64,000 bases of DNA from Nitzschia sp. pyKryTriq1 (GCA_956465555.1 OY101119.1:1054001-1118000); one strand, 5' to 3'. Positions 9,838-20,281 are shown, counted from the first letter of the stretch. Program-made: numbers and translations. Notes: generated from the letters alone by a model not told the origin.

Positions 9838-10971
9838 ATGAAGTTCACAGGCCATGCCCCAGGCTTGACCTTTGCCGACACGGAGGCTGATTGTCCACCT
9901 TCCCTGTTACAGAAGCTGGATCCTACTGCTACCGAGGAAACTATGCGTTGCTGGGTCCTAGTGCAAGGTGGGGAAAGCAAAGCTCTGTGGGCGGAAATTT
10001 TTCTAAATATTCCAGGTTACTTTTTAAGCATTCTGGCTTTTGTTCCAAATCCAGACGAGATCCAGATCCGTTTTAGAAGCAAGAACTACGGGGCAGTACT
10101 CCCACTAGACCAAGATATTACGGCATTGACCCTGGAAGAGAGTTTCAGTGGAGACGAGTCGGGCCCACCATCGTCTACCGCATCCGATGAGCAGGCCACC
10201 GACCCTGGTTCTTCATCATCGCAAGCCGCAAATTTGTACGATCCAATCACCGGCAAGGCTGTGCAGAATATCGAAGATCCATGCAATGTTGTTTTCTACG
10301 CCAAGAAGATTCAAAGCGAAGACTCCATGTCTCTACGTGTCAGCAAGTCTGGACTCGAGGCGTACGTGGCATGCGCTCTGAATGATGGGAAAGATATCTT
10401 CCGTCTCAAAGTTGCGCGCGGTGTATTGTGCAGTGACGAACGAAAACGTTCCTTTTCTCTCACACCAACCGTTTGGGCAGATTCACTTTTACCACAATCT
10501 CGCACTCTTACTCAGCTTTTTCTCAAAGCTAGTGAGATCGATCTGCGACGAAGGCAGCAGCTTTCAAGTTTGGAAGACGACCAGGATCTGTCGACTCGTG
10601 TTCAGTTTTGGCTCTCGGATATGTTATGTTTCCACGAGAAGGCATTGGAACGTCTGACATTTGCTAGTGAGAATGGTCCTGCCGATGGTATTCCGCCATT
10701 CATGTCGCGATTTTACTTTGAAGCAGCAGAAGCTCGGAATCTCGGGAAATTTATCATGCCAAACGGGATGGTGATACAAGACAGTCTCTATGCCCAACAA
10801 GCGGTTGGATGCGATTCCCAGCACATCAATCTTGGTATTGTACTCTGTACTGCTTTCGATATAGAAGCAAGATTCCACATGGAGGCATCCTTTCAGCGAA
10901 TGAAAGCCCATTGGTTGAGAAAACGCCGAGAGGAAATGGAATTGATCGAGTACCCACGCTCGGATTTTTAG
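9838..10971 (+). CDS. Hypothetical 377-residue soluble protein
   Basis: I do not recognise the family. I start it at MKFTGHAPGLTF (9838); an in-frame ATG at 9778 would add 20 residues. There is no signal peptide or membrane helix. The N-terminal half (residues ~30-180) alternates short hydrophobic strands (FLSILAFVPNPDEIQIRFRS, LRVSKSGLEAYVACALNDGK) with a Ser/Asp-rich linker near 105-130. The C-terminal half looks helical (WLSDMLCFHEKALERLTF, FDIEARFHMEASFQRMKAHW) and ends with a basic KRRE. It is intronless and its 3' end lies 61 bp from the end of the convergent HAD gene. Coding is supported by the length of the frame, with no stop for nearly 1.2 kb. Confidence 0.6.
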   Translation: MKFTGHAPGLTFADTEADCPPSLLQKLDPTATEETMRCWVLVQGGESKALWAEIFLNIPGYFLSILAFVPNPDEIQIRFRSKNYGAVLPLDQDITALTLEESFSGDESGPPSSTASDEQATDPGSSSSQAANLYDPITGKAVQNIEDPCNVVFYAKKIQSEDSMSLRVSKSGLEAYVACALNDGKDIFRLKVARGVLCSDERKRSFSLTPTVWADSLLPQSRTLTQLFLKASEIDLRRRQQLSSLEDDQDLSTRVQFWLSDMLCFHEKALERLTFASENGPADGIPPFMSRFYFEAAEARNLGKFIMPNGMVIQDSLYAQQAVGCDSQHINLGIVLCTAFDIEARFHMEASFQRMKAHWLRKRREEMELIEYPRSDF

Positions 10972-11032
10972 TGCCTTGACGTCAACGGTAGATATTGAAC
11001 GCGTTGATTCCCTTTTAGTCTGGTTTGTCTTG

Positions 11033-12026
11033 CTACAGGATTCCTCTTTCCCGCAGTTGTTGAAGAGTCGATTCGGCATCGATGTGATGAATGAAGACTC
11101 CGCCCGCCTTTTCCCAGGGCTCCCGTGCGCATTCTCGGTCATCGATGAGCACACTGATAGGTATTGTCGTGATAGAGGCGGGCAAAGAAAAAGTGAGAAA
11201 TGTCCACGTAACATGACATCATCCATACTGTAGAAAGATTTCGTATTGGGACTTACGAGCGACCATCGCATTCCATGTGCTTGTTGTTCGACCAGCAAGT
11301 AATAATATTGGTCGCACCGTCTTTCGGAGTATTTCCGTTGACACTTGCATGGTCCTTGTGCCCCGCCGCCATATCGACGTGATGAAGATCTTGCAGTCCT
11401 AGCTCACGTTTGCACCAATTGTATTTTTCGACGCGTGAGCCCTTGGGGTATGGCACACCGGTCAAAATATCTGGCCTCAAGTGCCGAATTTCTTCCCACA
11501 ATCGCTTGCCGTCTTGGGTCCAGTCCAGGTGCTCGTAGAATGCATTGGCTCGGGCAATGTGCTTCCACATGGTACCCTTGACCAGTTTGGATGAAGGAGT
11601 CTTCAAAAGTTGATGGACACCCTTTTCAAAGTCGACTAGGACACCATCGAGATCACAGTAGATCTTGTGGCTCATGGCTGCGACATCAGCGAATGAGGCG
11701 GACAATTCGGTGGAGGAGGAGGATCTCCTGGGATGGTTGGGACCATTGCCAACGGCGGTGTGATTGGAAGCCCGGGGTTCCATGTTGAGACGAGTCAGTG
11801 GTACCGTCTTGGAAAATTGTTGATGCTGGAAGGAGCGTCGGCTCCGAGGGGCCGTCATGCTTTTAGTAATTTCTTCGGGAAGGAATGCCGATCGTCTTTC
11901 ATGGCGTGCACTGGCGAATGCGGCCGCCGAGGATGGGCCAGTCGTCTTCCAGGCAAAAGTCCCCGGGAGGACGAGCAGGAAAAACAGAAATTTGAGCTGG
12001 CTCATTTTTGTTGTCATTATTGTCAT
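11033..12026 (-). CDS. HAD-superfamily hydrolase with N-terminal targeting leader
   Basis: Two exons, 12026-11257 and 11153-11033, flank a 103-bp GT-AG intron; joining gives DGRSVLIDDRECAREPW and a 296-residue product. The catalytic motif I is DLDGVLVDF (aspartate nucleophile and acid/base) and motif IV is VLIDDR, as in HAD phosphatases of the 5'(3')-deoxyribonucleotidase and swiss-army-knife groups; a Ser/Thr motif II sits in LTGVPYP. The N-terminus (MSQLKFLFFLLVLPGTFAW) is a signal peptide ending in an AxAF-like site, followed by a Ser/Arg-rich stretch, so plastid or secretory delivery is likely. The catalytic domain begins only at about residue 120. The substrate is not evident. Confidence 0.75.
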
Positions 12027-12690
12027 CGTGGTTTGAATGAGGACGACGACTCATCGATTGTAATGAAAAGGTGAGAAGAGAGATTTCATGTTGGGCGTTG
12101 TTGCGATGATGGGCCCATCATTACTTCCTGTTTCCTGAAGACGGAAGGAGATGGTCTTCGGAATTTCAGGGTGGAGAAGATCAAACTGATGAAAACTTCC
12201 GGCACCAGATGGGGGCATATTCAAAATCTCAAAAGATACTATTTTACTTAATGTTTTCGCGAGCAATCAATCTTTTGCTGCATTGTGGATATTATTATTA
12301 TTTCCAATATTACGTCATCCAACTGTTCGGTTTTGTTTCTTTCTGCAGGAAACTGCCTTCGAGCGATCGGGAGGACGAGCACCCGTCATGAATGATGTTG
12401 CCGGGTTTTACGTCAAGCACGTGCGTTCGAGGTCGATGTCGGGTTCGCGACAGTATTCGCCAACTTCGCGTTCCGCCCGCCGCCGCCGCCGGCCGCCCCA
12501 TTATTCCCGCCCGCCCGCCGGAGATCAGAGCGACAAATTCGATTCGAAACCTGGAACCGAACCGGAGATCGAAAAATGATCTCTTAGCCATCCATTTTTT
12601 TATTCTCAAAGACAATGGTCGTCGGTCGTCGACAAGTAAGTCGGCTAGCCTGGATCATTCCTATTGCTGAGATGGCAGTTTTGGGATAGA
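12027..12690. other. Divergent intergenic region (HAD / oxygenase)
   Basis: No gene is supported. A GC-rich run of CCGCCG and CCCGCC words (12475-12530) lies in the middle, and an A/T-rich ATATTATTATTA stretch at 12288-12312. Overlapping open frames on both strands here are low-complexity Arg/Pro/Ala sequence and are not credible. Confidence 0.45.
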
Positions 12691-13824
12691 ATGAAGTGGG
12701 GAGCTCTCAATATCATCACCTCCTTTGTTAGTATCAATCCTGAGGAAGGACGTCCCTTGAAACGAGTTCGACAAACTTTGGTTGCTAAGCAGCACGTCGT
12801 ATCATCAGCCGACGGAACGAATCATCACTTCTACCGCCAACATCCCGTCATGACGACCACTTCCTTGACGGAGCAACAAAAGCCAACACCGTCGTTCCAG
12901 CCCAAAAATGACAAGAAGAATGTTGCATCCCGTGGTGAATATGGAGGGGACAAGGATGATCTAATATATAAAAGCGGAATTCCTACCCTTCGTTCTTCGG
13001 CCCATCGAGTCAAATTTGATGTCAAACGACGAAAGCATGATCCTAAACCCAAAGATCGAAACGGAAACGAAACAACGACGACATGGCTACCAGAATCGTT
13101 ATTAGTGGAAGATGTTTTTGATTACGATCTTGAAAAATATGATCTGCGAGGTGCGATTATAACATTGCTGAAGAGCTGCGACGAATCTATTGTCGGCACC
13201 TTTGAAACGCATGCAGATGGAAGAGAGTCGCGCTTGGAGGACTTTCGAGTGCCGGTACCATCCGTTTGGCGGTCTGTCAATGGAGGTTGTTGTGAGAGTG
13301 CCCAGAAATACTTGTCCGATGCCGTAGCCTCGAACGCCGAATTTTTGACAGTATTTGAACGGTTCGTCGACGAAGTCGCCCTTCCGTATTTCAAAAAGAG
13401 ACTCCTTGCCACGGGAGCTATCGAGAGCGACACCCCAATAACTTTTTACTATCAACACCCACCGACTATGCGGTTGCAACCAGGACCGGGGTGGGCCAAA
13501 GTAAAGCCCCATAATGATGCCGAGTACGGTCACCAGAACGGAGAGCTAAATTTTTGGGTGCCGCTTACGGATCGAATGGTGACGGGAGTGGATCTTTGGA
13601 GTGAGACTACGTTTCGAGCCGACGACTATCATCCAGTCGAGGCAAAGATTGGACAAGGCATTTCTTTTCATGGATCATCCTGCCGGCACTACGTCAACGC
13701 GAATGAATCAAACAATACTAGGGTGAGCCTGGACTTTCGAATTGGTGTGCAAGGATTCTTTGACCCATTTTGGCAAATGAAAGGGACCACGGACGATCAT
13801 GGACGGCGAGAAGTTACAATATAA
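12691..13824 (+). CDS. StrG-like 2-oxoglutarate/Fe(II)-type oxygenase
   Basis: The 377-residue product has a double-stranded beta-helix domain in its second half. An HxD iron site is seen in PHNDAEYGHQNGELNFWVP (H274, D276), a distal His in CRHYVNANES (H333) and an arginine that would bind 2-oxoglutarate in TRVSLDFRI (R344). The block NGELNFWVPLTD...GQGISFHGSSCRHYV..N resembles StrG from streptomycin gene clusters and related bacterial and algal proteins of unknown chemistry. The first ~120 residues are basic and low in complexity. The reaction, probably a hydroxylation or desaturation, is inferred. I start at the first in-frame ATG. A possible upstream mini-exon (12615-12635, then a 43-bp intron) keeps frame, but the intron would be shorter than any other here. 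Confidence 0.7.
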   Translation: MKWGALNIITSFVSINPEEGRPLKRVRQTLVAKQHVVSSADGTNHHFYRQHPVMTTTSLTEQQKPTPSFQPKNDKKNVASRGEYGGDKDDLIYKSGIPTLRSSAHRVKFDVKRRKHDPKPKDRNGNETTTTWLPESLLVEDVFDYDLEKYDLRGAIITLLKSCDESIVGTFETHADGRESRLEDFRVPVPSVWRSVNGGCCESAQKYLSDAVASNAEFLTVFERFVDEVALPYFKKRLLATGAIESDTPITFYYQHPPTMRLQPGPGWAKVKPHNDAEYGHQNGELNFWVPLTDRMVTGVDLWSETTFRADDYHPVEAKIGQGISFHGSSCRHYVNANESNNTRVSLDFRIGVQGFFDPFWQMKGTTDDHGRREVTI

Positions 13825-13881
13825 AAAAGTCAGCTAGCGTACGGCACTGACGATGACTGATATCTTTCTTTCTTAAAATAT

Positions 13882-14920
13882 CTAGACATCCTCGTCGTAC
13901 ACTTGAAATCGGCCAGATAACACCCCCGTCTTGGTTCGGCCGGACGGAGCTTCGTCCTCTTCATCGCTGTCAGGCCCTTCATATTCAATGGCACCCGTAT
14001 GTTCCAACCATCTTCCAAGTCGACTTGTCGGAAATTGATCTGGATCCTTGGTATTGGATAGCCCATCGAACCCTATCAAGCGGTCAATCGTTTTGCCGTC
14101 CTTGAAGACCAGTAAGGTGGGTAGCGTCTGGATGGCTAGCTTGGCCACGAAGAATGGCGCCTTTTCTCCATCGATCCTCACAAACTTGCACGACAAATGA
14201 AGCGGGGCGATGACCCTCAAATGATGGTCCATGATTTTACACCGTTCGAATTCATCGTGGAAAAAATGAACGACCACATATTTGGAAGATCCAGTGCATT
14301 CGGGCAAGAACTCATCCTGGGAAATGGTCCGAACCTCACCGTGACCCTTTGCTTTATTTTCATCCAATTTCAGATGATTTCTTTTCAATTCTGCAAGTCG
14401 TCGTTGCCGGAAGGCTTCCAAAGCTTGATCATCGTCGTCGTATTCGCTGTCGAAATCACTGTCATCATCAGCATCGGCTTCCTCATTATCAGCTTTGTCT
14501 GTCTTTTTCTCGTCTGATTTGGAAAATAACGCTTCCTCGGTAGTTCCATTTGCTCCCATGGTATTGGTGGGAGTAGGTTGTACCATTTGTTGTTGTTGTT
14601 GTTGTTGTTGTTGTTGAGAGAAATACTGCTGGCTCGGAACTTCACCTCGAGGATTGGTCACTCGAAGCCGTCGATCCAAATTTTCCGACAATGTTTCCGC
14701 TTGGATTCCAGAATCGTCACCATCCAAATCTCCCTAAAGAAATAAATGATGGGAACCAACAAGCAAGAGGTGAGAAAACCTGCAAACAATGCTATACAAA
14801 AAATACACATTTTGAAGAATTGAATGGACCTACTGGTTGGGCGAGAAACGGGGTGAACGGATTCAGCCCCTGAAATTTGGAGCTCTTGGCTCCTGGTGCA
14901 GCATTTTGAAGGCTCGACAT
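13882..14920 (-). CDS. TXNDC9: Phosducin-like protein 3 / TXNDC9
   Basis: Exons are 14920-14834 and 14733-13882 around a 100-bp intron (GTAGGT donor, TTTAG acceptor); the protein starts MSSLQNAAPG and is 312 residues. PhLP3 proteins bind the CCT chaperonin and help fold tubulin and actin. The N-terminal region is helical and acidic, with DDDDQALEAFRQRRLAELK typical of the family; the C-terminal thioredoxin fold includes VVVHFFHDEFERCKIMDHHL, where the single Cys replaces the CxxC redox pair, and LPTLLVFKDGKTIDRLIGFDGL. A poly-Gln run of about ten residues (CAA/CAG repeat near 14589-14619) interrupts the N-terminal region. It ends 57 bp from the convergent oxygenase. Confidence 0.88.
14589..14619 (-). 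repeat. CAA trinucleotide repeat coding for poly-Gln
   Basis: About ten near-perfect CAA codons (TTG repeats on the plus strand) lie inside the PhLP3 gene and code for a Gln run. Such runs are prone to change length. Confidence 0.85.
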
Positions 14921-15500
14921 GGCTCCTTTTCAAATCTTCTGAGAAGCAATACAGTCCTATATTCTGCGGATTATGGATACTCAAGAATACGTCTTGCTAT
15001 AAGGAAGTCTTCTACAGTAGCTCTACCGGTAGACTACGAGAGGAGAAGTAAAAAGAATGTGAACGATGAAGCAAGAAGCAACGGCAGGCAGGTATAAGGG
15101 CCACAAAAAGTAACCCCACGATCGCATTGGTTCAGTAGTTTACCCGTATGTACTTTACATCAGCCGCATCAGTCAAAGGGGTCGTCAATTCACACCAGTA
15201 TCTTGGACCTCTCGGATGCCCCAAACAGTGATTTAACTAGTGGTACTATTATGCTAACTCGTGTCCAATATTGCGAGCTCTCAACCAAAGCTCGAGGATC
15301 TTCGTGGCGATGATGTGAGCTATGATACCGGTACCGGTACACGGGTACGAGTAAGAGATAATCATCGGCCGTCGGCCGCATCGTTTCAAATTCTTTTTTC
15401 GTCGTAACTCATAACATCTCACTTTCCTTCCGCCACATTCCCTTTCTGACCAGATCAAGGACTTGTCCTGACCTACAGTACTGGTACTAAGTAACGAAGC
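14921..15500. other. Divergent intergenic region (PhLP3 / toroid protein)
   Basis: No gene is supported. A GTAC-rich tract with TACCGGTACCGGTAC lies at 15325-15352. Promoters of both flanking genes should be here. Confidence 0.45.
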
Positions 15501-17018
15501 ATGATGGAAAGACCAAGGGTTCCATCTCTGCGACGGAGGCAGGGACGAAGGCTTCATCTCATCAGTCTGCTGCTAGTCGCTTTGATCCTCATATTGGCAT
15601 TGGTCCGTGCTTCTGCCGCCGGTACAAGTAGCGTCACAGTTGAAATTACCCCGGAACGATTAGATAGATTTATCGAGTATGCAACATCCTACTTGGTTCG
15701 GATATCTCATACTGCCGAGCAAGATCCTCAGCATCCAGGTCACTTTACCTATATTGCTTACTTGGGAGAAGAATTGCAACTGGACGGATTTGACGAAGAG
15801 CCTCAGACCGCCTACAATTTACTGCGGCACAACGGCGCCATTTACTCCTTGGCCTTGGCCTACGAACGTCGCTCGTCAAATAATAATAATGACAATGAGC
15901 AAATCAAAGAGGCCATGCTCCGAGGAATCCACTTTCTAAAAACGGCAGCAATGGGGCCTGTTCCAGATGTACAGGCAGGTGAAGACGGAAAGTTACTACC
16001 GGATATATTAGCGCCCTGGGAAACCAAGAAGTTCGGAGACACCCAAGAAAATCCACGCAAAGTAGCCAAATTGGGTGGGGCAGGATTGGGGCTGATTGCG
16101 TTGTGCAATGTCGAACGAATAGTACCTGGTACCACTGACCTCACATACATGCGGCAAATTGGCAACTTTATCCAGTTTATGCAGAATGAAGACGGTTCCT
16201 TTACCAGTAAATTTGATTCGAAGGACGGGAAAGACACATCTTGGACATCTTTGTATTATCCTGGAGAAGCAGCTTTGGGACTGGTGTATCTATTCGAGCT
16301 AGAAACCGACGACGACTACCGAAGAAAGTGGCTTGATGTTGCAACAGCGACACTGCTCTACCTGGAACGACTGCGAAGAACGGAACCCTTGAACAAAATC
16401 GAACCTGACCATTGGGCATTGCTGGCGTCAACGCGGCTGCTTCCAAATTTGGACGTTGCCTCAGTGGAGTACTGGTTGGTCTACAACCATGCGGTTCGTG
16501 TGGTGCAAAGCATGCTAGCTCATCACACGGTGGAAGAATTGGCAGAAAACAATGGTTGCTTTTCTTTCGATCGTCGAACTTGTCCCACAGCCACAAGATT
16601 GGAAGGGTTACTTGCCGCTTTGAGCTTTGTCAAAGACTACGAGATGTACATTGATGAAGAAGGGCATACAGTGCTTCCCCTTCGAGAGCGAATGATGCGT
16701 GACATCAATCTCGGAATCGACTTTATGCTGCAATCCCAACAACAAACAGACGAAAACAACATGCAAGGGGCGGTGCCATTTAAGTTTCCAATGAAATACG
16801 AAAGTGATATGGAGGTTCGAGTAGACTATGTCCAGCATAGTATGTCGGCTGTCATTGCCTATGAAGCCGCAGTATTTAAAGACAAGCCGTCGGTTCTGTT
16901 TGCAGCAGGCGCCATGATGAACGTGGTGAAATGGCTGGTAGCATTTTTCTTGCTTGCTGCTGTGATCTTGCTCATACTACCGTCTGCGAAAAAGAAATCT
17001 CGTCGGTATAATGAATAG
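15501..17018 (+). CDS. Membrane-anchored alpha/alpha-toroid (six-hairpin-like) protein
   Basis: The 505-residue product has an N-terminal hydrophobic segment (LISLLLVALILILALVRASA, residues ~20-40) and a C-terminal one (VVKWLVAFFLLAAVILLILP, ~475-495) followed by KKKSRR, so it is probably luminal with one or two anchors. Between them are repeated helical hairpins of the six-hairpin glycosidase type: YNLLRHNGAIYSLALAYE, KLGGAGLGLIALCNVER, FIQFMQNEDGSFTSKF, SLYYPGEAALGLVYLFE and HWALLASTRLLP. The LYYPGEA motif is shared with a bacterial and eukaryotic family of unassigned function. A role in sugar-chain modification or binding is possible but unproved. It is intronless. The last five residues are polar and it ends before a 700-bp repeat-rich gap. 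Confidence 0.65.
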   Translation: MMERPRVPSLRRRQGRRLHLISLLLVALILILALVRASAAGTSSVTVEITPERLDRFIEYATSYLVRISHTAEQDPQHPGHFTYIAYLGEELQLDGFDEEPQTAYNLLRHNGAIYSLALAYERRSSNNNNDNEQIKEAMLRGIHFLKTAAMGPVPDVQAGEDGKLLPDILAPWETKKFGDTQENPRKVAKLGGAGLGLIALCNVERIVPGTTDLTYMRQIGNFIQFMQNEDGSFTSKFDSKDGKDTSWTSLYYPGEAALGLVYLFELETDDDYRRKWLDVATATLLYLERLRRTEPLNKIEPDHWALLASTRLLPNLDVASVEYWLVYNHAVRVVQSMLAHHTVEELAENNGCFSFDRRTCPTATRLEGLLAALSFVKDYEMYIDEEGHTVLPLRERMMRDINLGIDFMLQSQQQTDENNMQGAVPFKFPMKYESDMEVRVDYVQHSMSAVIAYEAAVFKDKPSVLFAAGAMMNVVKWLVAFFLLAAVILLILPSAKKKSRRYNE

Positions 17019-17745
17019 ATCCTACAGTAGGCACTCTACGAGCAATAGCTCTACTACTAGAGAGTAGAGAGTGGATTTGGGAGAGGGAGTGTTCTCACGA
17101 CAAGTAATGGCGACCCGACCCATGACTGACGACTCACTCTTGACTAACCTCTACTCTACCGGTAGGGACCCTACTCCCACTGTCTCTCTCTAGAGTAGAG
17201 TTGTCTCTCTCTAGAGTAGAGTTGTCTCTCTCTAGAGTAGAGTTGTCTCTCTCTCTCTCTACTAGAGAGTAGAGAGTAGAGAATAGAGCTCTACCACCAG
17301 AGAGTACTCGTAGACTATTAGAGATTAGAGAGAGACGATGAAGTCGTGCACACGATCAAACTGGACGACTCCCTCGACTATACCGGTACATACTTATACA
17401 GTACAATAAGTACCAGGCTTACGAATTTTACCAACCTATCTTTTGTCGCTGGGCTGCGGTCGACGCACGACGAATAATAATGTTGACAAGATCAAAAGGT
17501 CAAACCAAACGCGAACCCGAGAAGCATTTCATCTCTTGACCAACATGCATTGACACACGGCGAACTTTTGTGACGATTGGCATACCAGGTACCATATAGG
17601 TATCATACTCGTAGACTACCCCTGGTGTGGAACTATTCTCGCGCTTGCGAGAGAACGTACTGTACAAGTGGTGGTACAACTGTCGTCCTTCTCGACATTA
17701 TTTCCACGAAACTCTGGTCGAGCCAAACTATTGTAAAATATCAAC
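17019..17745. other. Repeat-rich intergenic region
   Basis: No gene is supported. Most of 17017-17340 is built from AGAGTAGAG and CTCTACTCT words, including a 21-bp tandem repeat, and a GTAC-rich stretch lies at 17380-17412. The rest should hold the promoter of the vezatin-like gene. Confidence 0.55.
17181..17265. repeat. 21-bp tandem repeat, three copies plus a partial fourth
   Basis: The unit reads TGTCTCTCTCTAGAGTAGAG plus a final T. Copies lie at 17181-17201, 17202-17222 and 17223-17243, and a fourth decays into plain CT repeats. Each unit contains a CTCTAGAG self-complementary core, so each can form a small hairpin. Confidence 0.9.
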
Positions 17746-19497
17746 ATGAACGATCAACTGCTATCGCATCTGGAGACTTTTGACTCGGATGAAGAATTCT
17801 CTGAGAGCCCCGCGCTCCGAGTGGAAGAACATGTGGGGCCAGTCCTCCATGAGATGATGAATCCATTCGACATGCACCTGCTCAAGCTCAAGAATATCTG
17901 TCGACGGTTCGCCAGACCGGCAACCTGCAAAGAAGCCGTCATCAAGTTTTTCTGGCTGCTGCCAGTAGGGATTTTATTGGGGGACTACATTGGGCTCTTG
18001 TTAAGCTTGAGCTTGTCAACGATTGGGCTACTTGTCAGTATGGTGCAGCCAGAGCCTCATCATCACCATGAAGAAATGACTGGCCATGAGTATTCCATGC
18101 ACGTCCAGGAAATCAGCTTTTCCAATAAAAGAAGGGGCGTTGATGAGGTACACAGTATCACGAAGAAGCAAGTGCAAGATTACCGGAAGGAAATTTCGAG
18201 GTTACTAGGGCTGATTGGGGCTCCAGCGTTGGATTGGAGGGACCAGGACACCACTCTGGACGACGACGCTCGAGGAATTTCGTCCGAGGCGGCAAAGTTG
18301 ATGGTCAAGTTCTTGGAGGCACACGTTCAATTATTGCTCACAGTCGACGAGGCTTATCGTTGGCTTCAAGTCAGTGCTAGTTTGCATCTGGGACTCGGAC
18401 CTCGATCGCAATGCGTCGAACGAGTGGAACGTGCATCAATTGCCCGAGAATTTCGAAATGGACGACGCCAAAGTATCGGTGGATCTTTGATCTCGGATGG
18501 AATCCGAGATTCTGCCAAGGAACCTCAGCGTGGGTTGTGCAAGTCTGTATTGTCTCTTTCGATGGTTCGGCAACACCTTGCCAAGGCCATGGTAGATCAG
18601 TCATATTCAATACTACAAGTCTGGCACCGCAGCCAAGAGGATCTGGATGTTTCTCAAGAGATCTCTAATGCAGAACCGTTAGATATCCCTGACGTCGTCG
18701 ACTTGCTGTGGATCAAGGGAGCACGACAACAGCTGGCTGTTGTTTTGAGCGATACAGTGAATGCCTACTGCACCACTCGCACACTCGCCATTCTCACTGT
18801 TGATGGCGACGTTCAATCTGTACTAGAAGCTTCCATGTCGAATGCTCGAAATGCCCGGGAGTATTTGCTGTGTAATCTCTTGTTGGGGAAACGCCGAGCG
18901 ACCAACCCTCTCCCCAATCCAAACGATCCTTTATTGTTGTCGCTCATGCAGTATCGTGAACAATTGGATGCTCTGTCGGGAGCAATATGGTCATGTCAAC
19001 AATACACAAACACCGGGCTGTTATCCAATGAGCATAGTGATGATGGTGCGCGCACCGAGTGGTGGGCCAAAGTCCAGCAACTGGGTGAAACCTGCCGTGC
19101 TATGGAATCGGAGATTGGGCAGCGTTTTTTCGCCGTTCTGCCTCGAGATGGGCACGATCATGACGAGGAGCAATCCACTGGTCAAGATGAAGCAAAAGTA
19201 GGAGAATCGGCACAAGGTGAATACCAAACGTACCAGAGAGAGGATGATGGCTGGGATAGCCCATCCGAAAAGAAAACGGAGGATCGAAAACTACTCCCAA
19301 CGAAAACGCTTGTATTTAAGGGTCACGGGGCCAAACAGGAACGACCCAAGCACTCAGCAATTGCGAGTAAAAGGGGAGGGGGGAAAGGGGAAGGGTCACT
19401 TATTATTGCTGCCTTACCACCAAGGGATACCGTTTCGGAACGGCTAATGATTCGAGAATTACATAATCGAATTTCTGTGATGAGGCCGCCGGAAGAG

Positions 19498-19528
<31 letters not shown>

Positions 19529-19683
19529 TAGAAACGGAGGCAGCCAAGGCCGCGCGACTGGGTCGGGCCCCAGTCGCACCTCTATTCCTTGGAGCCTCTG
19601 GGTCTCTATTGAGTGAATTAAAGCAAATGATACCAGCATCTTCCAAAGGGGGGGAAGAAGAGCAGGTTCTAGTAGGTGAGTAA
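17746..19683 (+). CDS. Vezatin/Inp2-like membrane protein (tentative)
   Basis: The 645-residue intronless product has an acidic N-terminus, one hydrophobic region at ~65-100 (FFWLLPVGILLGDYIGLLLSLSLSTIGLLVSM) that could be a hairpin or a single helix, then a long helical domain. The layout, with DEAYRWLQVSASLHLGLGPR, ARQQLAVVLSDTVN and a late VFKGHGAKQ...LIRELHNRIS-type block, recalls the vezatin/Inp2 family, membrane receptors for myosins. I infer this from memory of the family pattern, not from strict motifs. A His/Glu run (HHHHEE) follows the membrane segment, and a run of ten or so Asp (GAC repeats, 19498-19527) sits near the C-terminus. An alternative is an unrelated lineage-specific membrane protein. 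Confidence 0.5.
19498..19527 (+). repeat. GAC trinucleotide repeat coding for poly-Asp
   Basis: A perfect run of GAC codons inside the vezatin-like gene codes for about ten Asp residues. Confidence 0.9.
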
Positions 19684-20281
19684 GATACACGAAAAAGTCG
19701 ATTCTGTTGTGGTCACACCCACGGTGATTTACTTTACGTGTAGTCTACTCGCATTCAAAACATTTTTATTTGTTCTCCTCGGAGATTAGTAGAAACAGAT
19801 AGAGGCGCAAGCGCAATAAAGAAATGATGGTCCCACTTTTCTTACTCTACTACTATGCTAGAATAGTTTACTCGTACAGTAGTTGTAGTTGTGTCGCTCT
19901 CCGCTCTCGTACTCGTATGAAAGTTTGCGTGCAAGTAGACTACCGGTACGCCGGTGGACTACTTCTTGTTCGGGTACGAGTGAGTACCAGGTACCAGTAC
20001 TTGTAGCGAGAAAGATCGATGGGTGGTCGGCACGAAGTCTGTCAGTTTTCATTTCGGGTACCCAGTTGTCGTAGGTTTCTACGTATCGGGCGAGGCGGCA
20101 TCGCACCCACGCATCGGCATTGGTCCACCCGCCGTGACCGTGGTTTTGAGATTTCTGGATCTTGATGAAGTGACCCAACTCTCCCGCAATTTTATAATGT
20201 TCTCGCCATTGTTTCCATTGTTTCTTCTAATGCATCGTCATCGTCGCATTATTTACAGTACTGGAACTACTGCTGACGACC
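19684..20281. other. Intergenic region before the oxygenase-HD gene
   Basis: No gene is supported. A GTAC-rich tract lies at 19936-20004. The remainder should hold the promoter of the fusion gene. Confidence 0.45.
19936..20004. repeat. GTAC-rich palindromic tract
   Basis: It contains TACCGGTACGCCGGT and GTACCAGGTACCAGTAC, the same self-complementary words found in other gaps. Confidence 0.7.

Noticed and set aside
10624-11298. A 224-codon minus-strand frame
   Set aside because: It overlaps the unknown protein gene and the HAD intron. Its readable HAD residues occur in another frame.
12283-12615. Overlapping frames on both strands in the GC-rich gap
   Set aside because: All are low-complexity Arg/Pro/Gly/Ala sequence produced by CCG repeats.
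12615-12678. A possible mini-exon and 43-bp intron before the StrG-like gene
   Set aside because: Frame is kept and GT-AG is present, but 43 bp is well below the 75-bp minimum of other introns here. It remains a weak alternative start.
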